From assembly GCA_031292665.1 (NCBI GenBank), contig JARLGR010000119.1, positions 1 through 49,222 of the forward strand: 49,222 nt of DNA. Direction: 5' to 3'. Shown here piece by piece: positions 23,435-32,457 of this stretch (position 1 is its first letter; every line of letters begins with the position of its first letter). The notes beneath the pieces were generated by a model. It did no database searches, was not told where the DNA came from, and saw nothing but the letters and a program-made list of their open reading frames with translations. The DNA is from Mycobacterium sp. (lineage in GTDB: Bacteria > Actinomycetota > Actinomycetes > Mycobacteriales > Mycobacteriaceae). Both the position numbers and the translations under genes were made by a program.

Positions 23435-24741
23435 CAGGCGGCCTCGCGCCCGGCGGGCATCGAGATGATGACATGGGCGTTGGTGCCGCTCATCCCGAAC
23501 GCCGACACCGCCGCGGTGCGCCATCCATCGACGGCGGGCCACGGCGTCAGCTTGTCGGCCAACCGTAAACCTTGTATTTCCCAGTCTATTTCGCGGCTGG
23601 GCTCGTCGACGTGCAGGGTCGGGGGTATCGCCGCGTGCTCCCCGGCCAGGATGACCTTCGCGAGACCCAACGCGCCCGCCGCGGCCTGCGCATGCCCGAC
23701 GTTGGACTTGACCGACCCCAGAAGCGGCCCGCGTCCGGCGGGTGCGGTGCCGTAACTGGCCGCCAACGAGACCAGTTCGGTCCGGTCGCCGAGCCGGGTA
23801 CCGGTGCCGTGCCCTTCCACCATCCCGACGCCGTCGGGCTCCACCTCGGCCTGCGCGAGGGCGCGCCGGAACAGTCTCAGCTGCGCGTCACCGCTGGGGG
23901 CCGTCAGACCGTTGCTGCGCCCATCGGAGTTCAGGCAGCTGGCGCGCACCTCGGCGAGGATGCGACGCCCGTCGGCCTCCGCCCTGGACCGGCGCTGGAG
24001 CACGAACATCGCAGCACCCTCCGCCCAGACGGTTCCGCTGGCATGCGCGCTGTACGGTCTGCAGTGGCCATCGTCGGACAGCGCATGCTGTTTGGAGAAC
24101 TCGACGAAATAGCCCGGGGTGCCCATCACGCACACACCGCCGGCGAGCGCGAGGTCGCAGTCGCCGGCCCTGATCGCCTGGACCGCGGTGTGAAAGGCCG
24201 TCAGCGCCGACGAGCAGGAGGTGTCCACGGTCAGTGCCGGCCCCGCCAGGTCCAGTGTGTAGGCAATGCGCCCCGAGATGACGCCCAGCGACGTTCCGCT
24301 GATCAGATGACCGCTGTGGTGGGAGAATTCGCAAAGGCCGGGACCGTATTCGAGCGCGGATGCCCCGACATAGCAGCCCACATTGTGGCCGGCCAGGTCG
24401 TCGGGGTTGATCCCGCTGTTCTCCACGCTGCGCCAGGCCAGCCGCAATGCGACTCGCTGCTGCGGGTCCATGGCCATCGCTTCGCGCGGCGAGATGCGAA
24501 AGAACTCCGGATCGAATGTCGTTGCGGTGGAGAGGAATCCGCCAAGATTCCCGATGGGCTTGAATCCGTCGCGTCGCGACCCCTCGAACAGCTCGCGAAG
24601 CGCCCAGCCTCGATCGGTGGGAAACGGGCCAAGTCCCTCCCGCTGTTCGGAGAGCAACGCCCAGAAGTCGTCGGCGGTCTCCACCCCGCCGGGCGCTTCG
24701 ACCGCCAACCCGACGACGACGACCGGGTCGTTATCGGACAT
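23434..24741 (-). CDS. mbtC: Mycobactin polyketide synthase MbtC (ketosynthase)
   Basis: Free-standing beta-ketoacyl synthase of the MbtC/MbtD module, condensing malonate with the growing mycobactin chain. It has 435 residues covering one KS domain: active-site Cys in DTSCSSALTAFH (about 173-184), first His in VEGHGTGTRLGD (about 308-319) and second His in NVGHAQAAAGALGLAK (about 347-362). DPQQRVALRLAW near residue 93 is the KS dimer segment. The ATG at 24741 overlaps the mbtB end by 11 bases, and its TGA shares a base with the mbtD start. Nothing is missing from the catalytic triad. Confidence 0.95.
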   Translation of the reverse strand: MSDNDPVVVVGLAVEAPGGVETADDFWALLSEQREGLGPFPTDRGWALRELFEGSRRDGFKPIGNLGGFLSTATTFDPEFFRISPREAMAMDPQQRVALRLAWRSVENSGINPDDLAGHNVGCYVGASALEYGPGLCEFSHHSGHLISGTSLGVISGRIAYTLDLAGPALTVDTSCSSALTAFHTAVQAIRAGDCDLALAGGVCVMGTPGYFVEFSKQHALSDDGHCRPYSAHASGTVWAEGAAMFVLQRRSRAEADGRRILAEVRASCLNSDGRSNGLTAPSGDAQLRLFRRALAQAEVEPDGVGMVEGHGTGTRLGDRTELVSLAASYGTAPAGRGPLLGSVKSNVGHAQAAAGALGLAKVILAGEHAAIPPTLHVDEPSREIDWEIQGLRLADKLTPWPAVDGWRTAAVSAFGMSGTNAHVIISMPAGREAA

Positions 24742-27700
24742 CGGCGCTCACCAACCGGGCCACGGCGTCGAGGTGATCGTTGAGGTAGAAGTGGCCGCCG
24801 TCGAAGCCCGACAGCGTGAATCGACCGCAGGTGTGAGCTTCCCAGGCGGCCAGCATGTCCCGGGTGATCCGGTGGTCGCGGCTGCCGCCGATCGCATGAA
24901 TGTCGGCGCCGATGCGCACACCCGGCCGACAGGAATAGGCGTTCAGGGCGCGGTAGTCGGCCTGCACCGCCCGCACCAGGAGTTCGACGAACTCCTCGTC
25001 GTCCAACAGCGCCGCGTCGGTGCCCCCGAGATCGACCATGTCTGCCAGCACACCACCGGCGCTGGTCGGCAGCGGTCCGGACGCATTGACCGACGACGGC
25101 GCCTGCCCGGCAGAGGCCCACAGCAGCCGCACCGGCACTCCCCTGCTTTCGGCGACGCGGGCGAACTCGAAGGCCACCACCGCCCCCATGCAGTGGCCGA
25201 ACAGGCTCAGGGGAGCCGCCGCAGCCCAGTCGCCGGCCTCGAACAACTCGAGCGCCAGCGCACCGATGCTTTCTGCCGCAGGGTCATTGCGACGGTCGGC
25301 CCGTTGCGGGTACTGCACGATGTAAGTGTCGAGATCGTTGGCCGACAGGATTTTAGCGAGCGACCGGTACGCCGCGGCGGCCCCGCCGGCATGGGGGAAG
25401 ACGACCACCGAACCATGCGCAGCACTACCGGTGAACCGCTTCACCCAGGGCTTGAACTCCCGCCTGGCCGGTTCGGCTGTTGCCTTTTCGCCGCCGGTCG
25501 CTTCGAGCGCGGACATTACGTCAGCGCTCGACATGTCCGCGATGTCCAGATAGACGTCGGCCACCAGCTCGAGTCGGTCGCCATCGGTTTCCCGGCCCAC
25601 GAGCAACCGGGCCAGCGTGGCGACGGTCCGGGCGGCGAAGACATCGGCGACCATCAGACTGGGCGAATCGAGCCACTGGCGGATACCCGCGACGGCGCGT
25701 GTGGCGAGGACGGAATCCCCACCGAGGGAGAAGAAGTCGTCGTGGACACCCACGGTGTCGACGTCGCGGTTGAGGAGGCGCGCAACGATGTGGCAGAGCG
25801 CCTTCTCCAGCCGCGTTCGCGGACCCGCGTGCTGCGCTGACATGCCGGACCGCTCGGCCACCGCTGCGGCCAGTTGAGCGGCGACGGCGCGCCGGTCGAT
25901 CTTGCCGCCGTCGGTGAAGGGGATGCTCTCGACCACCGCCACCTGCCGGGGAATCATGTGCGCGGGAACGAGATCGGAAAGGTAATCACGAATCCGCTGG
26001 ACGGTCACCACCGCGTCGTCGAGGCACACCGCGGCGGCCAGCACGTCGGAGTCCGGGAGTACGGCGGCCACGGCCGCGCGCACACCAGGCACCCGTCGCA
26101 GGGCGGCCTCGATCTCCCCGAGCTCGACCCGGTACCCGCTGACCTTGATGCGATGATCGGCGCGGCCGACGAATTCCAGATTGCCGTCCGCCCGGTAGCG
26201 GACCAGATCGCCGGTGCGGTACCAGGTGCGGCCGTCGTGCACGACGAACCGCTCCGCCGTCAACTCGGGGCGGCCGCGATAGCCGCGGGCGATGCCGCGC
26301 CCGGAGAACCACAATTCACCGGGCACCCAGTCGGGGCAGTCGGCGCCGGCGTCGTCGACGACCCGGCAGGCGATGTTGGGAAACGGCCGGCCGTAGGGCA
26401 CGGCCGTCCAGTCGGCCGCGATCTCCGTATCCACCTCGAAAAGGGTTGCATGCACGGCCGTTTCGGTGGCCCCGCCCAGGCCGGCGAAGCGCACTCCGGG
26501 CGCCTGCTCGCGCAGCCGGCGGGCCAGGCCGGGGCGCACCCAGTCGCCGCCGGTAGGCACCACCCGCAGCGACGACAGCCTGCCCTGCCCGACCCCGACC
26601 AGCATCTCCAGCCAACCGGGCAGGAAGTTCAGCACGGTGACCCGGTGGGTGTCGATCAGCCGGGCCCACGCGTCGGGGTCGCGGCGCTGCGTTTCGTCGA
26701 CCATCACGATCGCCCCGCCGGCCCGCAACGTGGCGAAGATGTCCAGCACCGACATGTCGCACTCCAGCGTCGACAGGGCCAGGCAGCGATCCGCGGCGCC
26801 GACGTCGAAGTGGCGGGTGAGGAACTCGACGGTGTTCATCGCGCCGTCGTGCGTCATCTCCACGCCCTTGGGCTCCCCGGTGGAGCCGGAGGTGAACAAC
26901 ACGTAGGCCAGCGCGGCGGGATCCACGAGATCCATTGCCGCGGGACGGATGTCGGCCGCAATCGACGCAGGGGGCGCGGCGCGAAGCACGTCGGCGATGG
27001 TCACCTCCCGGACCGGCAGCGACAGTTGCCGCCCGCCGCAGACCAGGGCCAGGGTCACACCGCCGGTCTTCAGGATGCGTTCCGCACGGTCGCGGGGCTG
27101 GTCGGCACCGATCGGCAGGTAGACCGCACCGGCGGCCAGGATCCCCAGCAGGGCGGGCAGCTGCTCTGCGGTCTTCGGACCCATCACGGCGACGGTGTCG
27201 CCGGCACCGATCCCAGCGGCAGTCAGCGCCGCGGTTACCGCCAGGGCCTGATCGCGCAGCTGCGCGTAGCTGAGGTCGCCGGAGTCGGCGAACACCGCGG
27301 GCGCATCGGGCCGGTGTGCGGCCTGGCGAAAGAACCCGTCGTGCAGGGCCTCTCCGCTGGGCGGGGCGGTGCGGCCGTTGCCGGCGTCACGCACGGAGCG
27401 CTGCGCGGCCGGCAGCGGCGACGGGTCCGACGCATCCCAGGCGTCGTCGGCGACGGCCAGGCGGCGCAGTTCGTCGATCTGGTGGGCGAACATGGCGTCG
27501 ATGACGCCCGGCGCGAAGACGCCGTCGCGCACGTCCCAATTCACCAGCACCCCGCCGTCGAATTCGGTGACCTGCGCGTCCAGCAGCACCTGGGGACCCT
27601 GCGAAATGATCCACGCGGGTGCGCCGAATTGGCCGGTGACATCGGCGCCGAACAGTTCGCCGAGGCCCAGCGCGCTGGTGAAGACGACCGGCGCCAGCAC

Positions 27701-29002
27701 CTGGGTGCCGCGATGGCGGCTGAGATCGCGCAGGATCGACAGGCCGGGGTGGGCGGAGTGGGCGGCGGCCGTGCGCATGGCGTCCTGCACGGCGTGGGCC
27801 CGCGCCGCCGCGGTGGGTGCGTCGGTCAGGTCGATGTCGAGCAGCAGCGAGGAGGTGAAGTCGCCGACCAGCGAGTCGACGTCGGGGTGCAGGGCCTGGC
27901 GCCCGAACAGCGGAACGTTGAGCAGGAATCGGGGCGCGGTCGACCAGTGCGCCAGGGCGTTGGCGTACACCGCGGCGAGCGTCATCGCCGGGGTGACGCC
28001 GCGCGCCCGGGCGCGGGCGAACAGGCCGTCGCGGGTTGCCGGGTCCAGCCAGTGCCACCGCCGGGTGCTCCGGTGCGAGTTCCTGCCACCGACCGCGGGC
28101 AACGCGGGCGGGTCCGGCAGCTGAGGGATGCGGCGCGCCCACCAGTCGCGGTCGGCGTCGCGGGCCGGCTGCGGCTGTGCCTCCTGCGCCTCGACGGCCC
28201 CGCGGTACTCCCGGTAGGTGTAGCCCAATTCGCGCAGCTCGCAGCCGCGGTACAGCGCCGCCAGGTCGGCCATCAGCGTGCGGTAGCTCATCGCGTCGGC
28301 GGCCTGCATGTCCAGATCGACGTGCAGCCGCGAACGCTCGCCGGGCAGGAGCGTCACCGCGAGCTCGAACACCGCGCCGTCGAGCTGCTGGTGCGATTTG
28401 GCGTCGCGGAGGGCAGCGAGCCGCCCGGCGAAGTCACGGTCGTCGCGCAGGTCCACCAGGCTCACCGGGAACTCGCCGCATTCGTCCGGCCCGGCGATCC
28501 GCTGGGTGCCGTCGGGCAGAAACCGCACTCGCAGCATGGGGTGACGAAGCGCCAGCGCCGTGGCCGCCGCCCGCAGCCGGTCGGGATCGAGTGGGCCGCC
28601 GTCGAACTCGACGTAGAGGTGCCCGGCCACGCCGCCGTACTGCTGGTTGTCCTGGCGGCCGACCCACATCGCGTGCTGCATGGGGGCGAGCGGGAAGGGC
28701 TCGCCCTCTTCGGGGGCTTTGCCCGCCGGGTCGGCGCGCAGGGCTTCCCGGCCGGCCCCGTTTTCCGCAGCCGGGCCGGTGGTCACCAACTGCGCCCAGG
28801 CGTCGACCGTCGGCGCGGCGGCCAGCGTCGCGAAATCGATGGCGGCGCCCCGGCGCCGCCAGCGCCCGGCCAGCGTCATCATCCGGATCGAGTCCATCCC
28901 CTGGCCGATGAGGCTGTCAGCTGGGTGAACGGCGCCGACCTCGACGCCCAACAGCTCGGCCACCTCCGCGCGGATGTCCTCCGCGCACGCCGGGCCATGC
29001 AT
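24731..29002 (-). CDS. mbtB: Phenyloxazoline synthase MbtB (ArCP-Cy-A-T-TE)
   Basis: NRPS that accepts salicylate from MbtA on its aryl carrier domain, couples Ser or Thr and cyclises it to the hydroxyphenyl-oxazoline head of mycobactin. From the ATG at 29002 (GGGAGGG six bases upstream) it has 1423 residues. Domains: aryl carrier (LIGQGMDSIRMM, Ser near 38), heterocyclisation (MQHAMWVGRQDNQQYGG near 105; DMQAADAMSY, the DxxxxDxxS motif, near 239), adenylation (LFTSGSTGEPKG near 700; YRTGDLVRYRADGNLEFVGR near 930), carrier ([14 protein letters not shown] near 1095) and thioesterase (about 1180-1423). In the thioesterase the nucleophile elbow reads LFGHCMGA, Cys instead of Ser, with the catalytic His in FDGGHFYL. 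It is first of the minus-strand operon and lies behind two IdeR boxes. Confidence 0.96.
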   Translation of the reverse strand: MHGPACAEDIRAEVAELLGVEVGAVHPADSLIGQGMDSIRMMTLAGRWRRRGAAIDFATLAAAPTVDAWAQLVTTGPAAENGAGREALRADPAGKAPEEGEPFPLAPMQHAMWVGRQDNQQYGGVAGHLYVEFDGGPLDPDRLRAAATALALRHPMLRVRFLPDGTQRIAGPDECGEFPVSLVDLRDDRDFAGRLAALRDAKSHQQLDGAVFELAVTLLPGERSRLHVDLDMQAADAMSYRTLMADLAALYRGCELRELGYTYREYRGAVEAQEAQPQPARDADRDWWARRIPQLPDPPALPAVGGRNSHRSTRRWHWLDPATRDGLFARARARGVTPAMTLAAVYANALAHWSTAPRFLLNVPLFGRQALHPDVDSLVGDFTSSLLLDIDLTDAPTAAARAHAVQDAMRTAAAHSAHPGLSILRDLSRHRGTQVLAPVVFTSALGLGELFGADVTGQFGAPAWIISQGPQVLLDAQVTEFDGGVLVNWDVRDGVFAPGVIDAMFAHQIDELRRLAVADDAWDASDPSPLPAAQRSVRDAGNGRTAPPSGEALHDGFFRQAAHRPDAPAVFADSGDLSYAQLRDQALAVTAALTAAGIGAGDTVAVMGPKTAEQLPALLGILAAGAVYLPIGADQPRDRAERILKTGGVTLALVCGGRQLSLPVREVTIADVLRAAPPASIAADIRPAAMDLVDPAALAYVLFTSGSTGEPKGVEMTHDGAMNTVEFLTRHFDVGAADRCLALSTLECDMSVLDIFATLRAGGAIVMVDETQRRDPDAWARLIDTHRVTVLNFLPGWLEMLVGVGQGRLSSLRVVPTGGDWVRPGLARRLREQAPGVRFAGLGGATETAVHATLFEVDTEIAADWTAVPYGRPFPNIACRVVDDAGADCPDWVPGELWFSGRGIARGYRGRPELTAERFVVHDGRTWYRTGDLVRYRADGNLEFVGRADHRIKVSGYRVELGEIEAALRRVPGVRAAVAAVLPDSDVLAAAVCLDDAVVTVQRIRDYLSDLVPAHMIPRQVAVVESIPFTDGGKIDRRAVAAQLAAAVAERSGMSAQHAGPRTRLEKALCHIVARLLNRDVDTVGVHDDFFSLGGDSVLATRAVAGIRQWLDSPSLMVADVFAARTVATLARLLVGRETDGDRLELVADVYLDIADMSSADVMSALEATGGEKATAEPARREFKPWVKRFTGSAAHGSVVVFPHAGGAAAAYRSLAKILSANDLDTYIVQYPQRADRRNDPAAESIGALALELFEAGDWAAAAPLSLFGHCMGAVVAFEFARVAESRGVPVRLLWASAGQAPSSVNASGPLPTSAGGVLADMVDLGGTDAALLDDEEFVELLVRAVQADYRALNAYSCRPGVRIGADIHAIGGSRDHRITRDMLAAWEAHTCGRFTLSGFDGGHFYLNDHLDAVARLVSADVR

Positions 29003-29019
29003 GACGAGCCCTCCCTGGA

Positions 29020-29038
29020 TTAGCACAGGCTTCCCTAA
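29020..29038. promoter_or_regulatory. IdeR iron box 1 (mbtB-mbtA intergenic)
   Basis: TTAGCACAGGCTTCCCTAA matches the mycobacterial IdeR consensus TTAGGTTAGGCTAACCTAA at 14 of 19 positions, with both outer half-sites kept. It sits 18 bases upstream of the mbtB start, where Fe-IdeR binding should block the mbtB promoter. Confidence 0.8.
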
Positions 29039-29039
29039 T

Positions 29040-29058
29040 TTTGGTTACCCTATCCTTG
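29040..29058. promoter_or_regulatory. IdeR iron box 2 (mbtB-mbtA intergenic)
   Basis: TTTGGTTACCCTATCCTTG matches the IdeR consensus at 13 of 19 positions and lies one base from box 1, so the two sites are on nearly the same register (20 bp apart). It includes TATCCT (29051-29056), a candidate -10 for mbtA. Paired IdeR sites are known between mbtA and mbtB in M. tuberculosis. Confidence 0.7.
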
Positions 29059-29099
29059 ACCCCCGCGTCCCCGCTACTACGCCCCCGTAAAGGAGCCCG

Positions 29100-30764
29100 A
29101 TGGCCCCGAACGCGTCGCCGCCGCGAGCGGAAGGCTTGCCGGGCTTCGTGCCGTTCCCCGCCGACCGGGCCGCCTCCTATCGGGCGGCCGGCTACTGGCC
29201 CGGACGACCCCTGGACTCGATCCTGAGCGACGCCGCGAAGAAGTGGCCCGACCGCGTCGCCGTCATCGATGCGCCGGCGGATCGCGGACTGAGCTACGCC
29301 GAACTCGACGCGCGGGCCGGCCGGGCCGGCTCCGGGCTGTGCGCTCTCGGCATCGCGCCGGGCGACCGCGTCCTGCTGCAGCTGCCGAACGGCTGCCAGT
29401 TCGCGGTGGCGCTGTTCGGGCTGTTGCGGGCGGGGGCCATCCCGGTGCTGTGCCTCCCTGGCCACCGGGCAGCCGAGCTGGGGCACTTCGCCGCGGTCAG
29501 CCAGGCCGTGGCGCTGGTGATTTGCGATGCGGCAGGCGGTTTCGACTACCCGGCGATGGCGCGCGACCTTGTCGCGGACCACCCGACCCTGCGGCACGTC
29601 ATCGTCGACGGCGACCCGGGGCCGCTCATCTCGTGGGCGCACCTGCGCGACCGGGACCCGGCCCGACCGCCGGCGCCCCCGGCCGATCCGGGATCGCCTG
29701 CCGTGCTGCTGGTCTCCGGCGGCACCACCGGCACCCCGAAACTCATCCCCCGCACCCACGACGACTACGTGTTCAACGCGACCGCGAGCGCCGAGGTGTG
29801 CCGGCTCACCGCCGACGACGTCTACCTCGCGGTGCTGCCGGCCGGCCATAACTTTCCGCTCGCCTGTCCGGGCCTGCTGGGGGCGATGACGGCGGGCGCC
29901 ACCACCGTCTTCGGCGCCGACCCCAGCCCCGAGGCCGCCTTCGCCGCCATCGCGCGACATGGCGTCACGGTCACCGCCCTGGTGCCCGCGCTGGCCAAGC
30001 TCTGGGCGCACGCCTGCGACTGGGAGCCGGTGACACCGAAGTCGTTGCGGCTCTTGCAAGTCGGCGGAGCACGGCTGGAGCCCGACGACGCTCGGCTGCT
30101 GCGTGCCACATTGACCCCCGGCGTGCAGCAGGTGTTCGGGATGGCCGAGGGTCTGCTGAGTTTCACCCGCCTTGACGATCCGCCGGAACTCGTCGACCAC
30201 ACGCAAGGGCGGCCCTTGTGCGCGGCCGATGAATTGCGCATCGTCGACGGAGCCGGACGTCCGGTCCCGGGCGAGGAGGGAGAACTACTGGTGCGCGGGC
30301 CGTACACGCTCAATGGCTATTTCGGCGCCGAGCTTGACAACGAGCGCTGCTTCGATTCCGACGGCTTCTACCGCACCGGTGACCTGGTCCGCCGCCGCGA
30401 CGACGGCTACCTGGTGGTCACCGCCCGGGTCAAAGACGTGATCTGCCGCGGCGGTGAAACCATCTCCGCAGCGGACCTCGAGGAGCAGATGGTGAGCCAC
30501 CCGGCGATCTCTTCAGCCGCCGCCGTCCCGGTGCCGGACCCCTATCTCGGTGAAAAAATCTGCGCGGCAGTTGTTTTCCGTGGTCCGCCCGTCAGCCTCG
30601 GTGAACTGAACACCTACCTCGACGAGCGCGGCGTGGCCGCGCACTCCCGGCCCGAAATGCTGGTCACCATGGCCGCGCTGCCCATCACCCCGATCGGCAA
30701 GATCGACAAAAAGGCTATCGTCGGGGAAGTTTCGGCGCGACAAGCAGCACGGCGGCCGGGCTGA
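29100..30764 (+). CDS. mbtA: Salicyl-AMP ligase / salicyl-S-ArCP synthetase MbtA
   Basis: Stand-alone aryl-acid adenylating enzyme that activates salicylate with ATP and loads it on the aryl carrier domain of MbtB. It has 554 residues with all core motifs: LLVSGGTTGTPKLIPRTHDD (P-loop, about 203-222), FGMAEGLLSFTRLDDP (about 345-360), YRTGDLVRRRDDGYL (about 424-438), DVICRGGETISAADLEE (about 448-464) and the catalytic Lys in PIGKIDKKAI near the C-terminus. The ATG at 29100 follows AAAGGAG by four bases. It is divergent from mbtB across a 97-base region holding two IdeR boxes, so it should be iron-repressed. Confidence 0.97.
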   Translation: MAPNASPPRAEGLPGFVPFPADRAASYRAAGYWPGRPLDSILSDAAKKWPDRVAVIDAPADRGLSYAELDARAGRAGSGLCALGIAPGDRVLLQLPNGCQFAVALFGLLRAGAIPVLCLPGHRAAELGHFAAVSQAVALVICDAAGGFDYPAMARDLVADHPTLRHVIVDGDPGPLISWAHLRDRDPARPPAPPADPGSPAVLLVSGGTTGTPKLIPRTHDDYVFNATASAEVCRLTADDVYLAVLPAGHNFPLACPGLLGAMTAGATTVFGADPSPEAAFAAIARHGVTVTALVPALAKLWAHACDWEPVTPKSLRLLQVGGARLEPDDARLLRATLTPGVQQVFGMAEGLLSFTRLDDPPELVDHTQGRPLCAADELRIVDGAGRPVPGEEGELLVRGPYTLNGYFGAELDNERCFDSDGFYRTGDLVRRRDDGYLVVTARVKDVICRGGETISAADLEEQMVSHPAISSAAAVPVPDPYLGEKICAAVVFRGPPVSLGELNTYLDERGVAAHSRPEMLVTMAALPITPIGKIDKKAIVGEVSARQAARRPG

Positions 30765-30800
30765 ACCGAGGGCTGTTTTCAAGCGCGACCAACTCGGCGG

Positions 30801-32237
30801 TTAGTAACCCATCCCGGAGAACATGACCCGGCCGGGGTCATACTTCTGCCCAACGGCGCTCAGCCGGGAAAGATTGGGGCCGAAGTACCGCGACGGCGGC
30901 TGGTTGGCCTCCAGGTAGTTCACATATCCGCCGACCGAATAGGGTTGCACCGCTTGGTGTGCCGTGCTGAGCCAGCTGGTCGCCGCCGACGGGGGGCCGG
31001 ATGGTTCGATGTACCACTGCACCAGGGCGGCGTTCCGCCGCCACGGAAAGGCGGTGGCCCCCGGCGGCACACTCGCGAGCGCGCCGTCGAGCGCATGCAT
31101 GATCGCCAGCATGCGGCCCGCGCCGCGAGGAAAAGCGTCGACCGCGGAGGCGATCCCCTGGGCGGCGGCCGGGGTGATCGTCGAGAAAACGTCGGATCCG
31201 CCGACATAACCGAGCGGCGACGGGTTGAGATTGCCGGCCAGATACCGCACCAGGTCCAGGTAGTTGAACGTGTGGTTCTCGGTCCCGGTCGGTTGCATTC
31301 CAACGGCTGAAATGATGGCGGCCGCCGCTTTGCCACCCGACCCGGCCGGGCAGGTCGCCAGGATGCGGCAGTGCGTGCCCATAGGGTCGACGGTGGCGTC
31401 GGCCAGCGCCCAGCTGTTGCGGTCGGCGGTGCGCAGCCAGTTCTGCCAACCGACGAGCACCTGCGCGAACGACTGCGGCGGGAAATTGAGGTTCACCGCG
31501 TCGACGTCCGCGGTTGGGAACGTGGCGAAGGTCAGCGAGGTGGTCACGCCGAAGTTGCCGCCCCCACCGCCGCGCAACGCCCAGAACAGGTCGGGGTTGT
31601 TGGCGGCTGACGCGGTGACCGTCTGGCCTCCGGGCACCACGACCGACGCGGAGGTCAACTGGTCGCACATCAGGCCGACCTGCCGGGAATGCGCGCCCAG
31701 CCCGCCGCCCAGGGCATGCCCGGCGGCACCGACCGTCGGGCAGATACCCGTCGGGATCCCCCGGCCGGCCGCGGCCAGCGCCTGGTGCAACGCGTACAGA
31801 CCGGTCGCGGGCGTCACCGTGACCTGCCCGGTGGCGGCGTCGTACTTGATGTCCCCGGGCAGCTGCCGCAGGTCGAGCACCATGGTGCCGTTTGCGGTGG
31901 ACGCCCCCACATAGGAGTGCCCGCCGCTGCGCGGTGCGACCTTGAGGTTGTTGGCCGCGGCGAATGCCATCGCCTTTTGCACGTCCGCCGCCGATGTCGG
32001 GATGACGACCGCCGCCGGCGTCGAGTCGTTGTAGATGGTGTTGAACACCTGTTTGGCCGCAGCGAATTGCGCGCCGTTGTCCGGGAGTATCACGTGCCCG
32101 CCGATAGCGGTGGACAGGCCGCCCCAGCCGGAGGCATTCGGAACGGCAGTAGCCCGGACAGGGCCGAATACCGCGCCGGCGGCTAGCGCTCCGGCGGCAC
32201 CCCGCAGAAACGCCTGCCGTGAGATCTCACGCGCCAA
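30801..32237 (-). CDS. FAD-binding oxidoreductase, berberine-bridge/6-hydroxynicotine oxidase type, Tat-like signal
   Basis: A 478-residue exported flavo-oxidase of the PCMH/BBE family. The FAD domain shows VAPRSGGHSYVGAST (about 88-102; the His is the usual covalent FAD ligand) and ICPTVGAAGHALGGGLGAHSR (about 150-170), and the C-terminus RYFGPNLSRLSAVGQKYDPG is the BBE end. The N-terminus REISRQAFLRGAAGALAAG resembles a Tat signal, but the second Arg of the twin pair is Gln (SRQ-x-FLR). The only in-frame start near it is a TTG at 32237, seven bases after GGAAG. Substrate is unknown. It is convergent with mbtA and divergent from the next gene. Confidence 0.87.
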   Translation of the reverse strand: MAREISRQAFLRGAAGALAAGAVFGPVRATAVPNASGWGGLSTAIGGHVILPDNGAQFAAAKQVFNTIYNDSTPAAVVIPTSAADVQKAMAFAAANNLKVAPRSGGHSYVGASTANGTMVLDLRQLPGDIKYDAATGQVTVTPATGLYALHQALAAAGRGIPTGICPTVGAAGHALGGGLGAHSRQVGLMCDQLTSASVVVPGGQTVTASAANNPDLFWALRGGGGGNFGVTTSLTFATFPTADVDAVNLNFPPQSFAQVLVGWQNWLRTADRNSWALADATVDPMGTHCRILATCPAGSGGKAAAAIISAVGMQPTGTENHTFNYLDLVRYLAGNLNPSPLGYVGGSDVFSTITPAAAQGIASAVDAFPRGAGRMLAIMHALDGALASVPPGATAFPWRRNAALVQWYIEPSGPPSAATSWLSTAHQAVQPYSVGGYVNYLEANQPPSRYFGPNLSRLSAVGQKYDPGRVMFSGMGY

Positions 32238-32457
32238 CGTCGGGCTTCCGCGAATGGGCCATGTCCCGCATTGTCGACCACGAGAATCGCGGTGCCGCAC
32301 GACGTGTCGCGTGATAACTGAAACGTGCCCGAACCGTTACAAGCCCCGCTGAACGTGCTGCGGGAAATTCTGTCTTCGCGACGTCGCCGCGTTGGGGGCC
32401 GAACCGGTGATCCCGGTGGGCGGAATAGGCGCGAAGACCGCCTCGTTAGAGCACTTC

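Noticed and set aside
25874..29023. A 1049-codon open frame on the plus strand across mbtB
   Set aside because: It is antisense to the complete, motif-rich mbtB gene and arises from high GC content. Its translation is Gly/Arg/His/Gln-rich with no recognisable domain.
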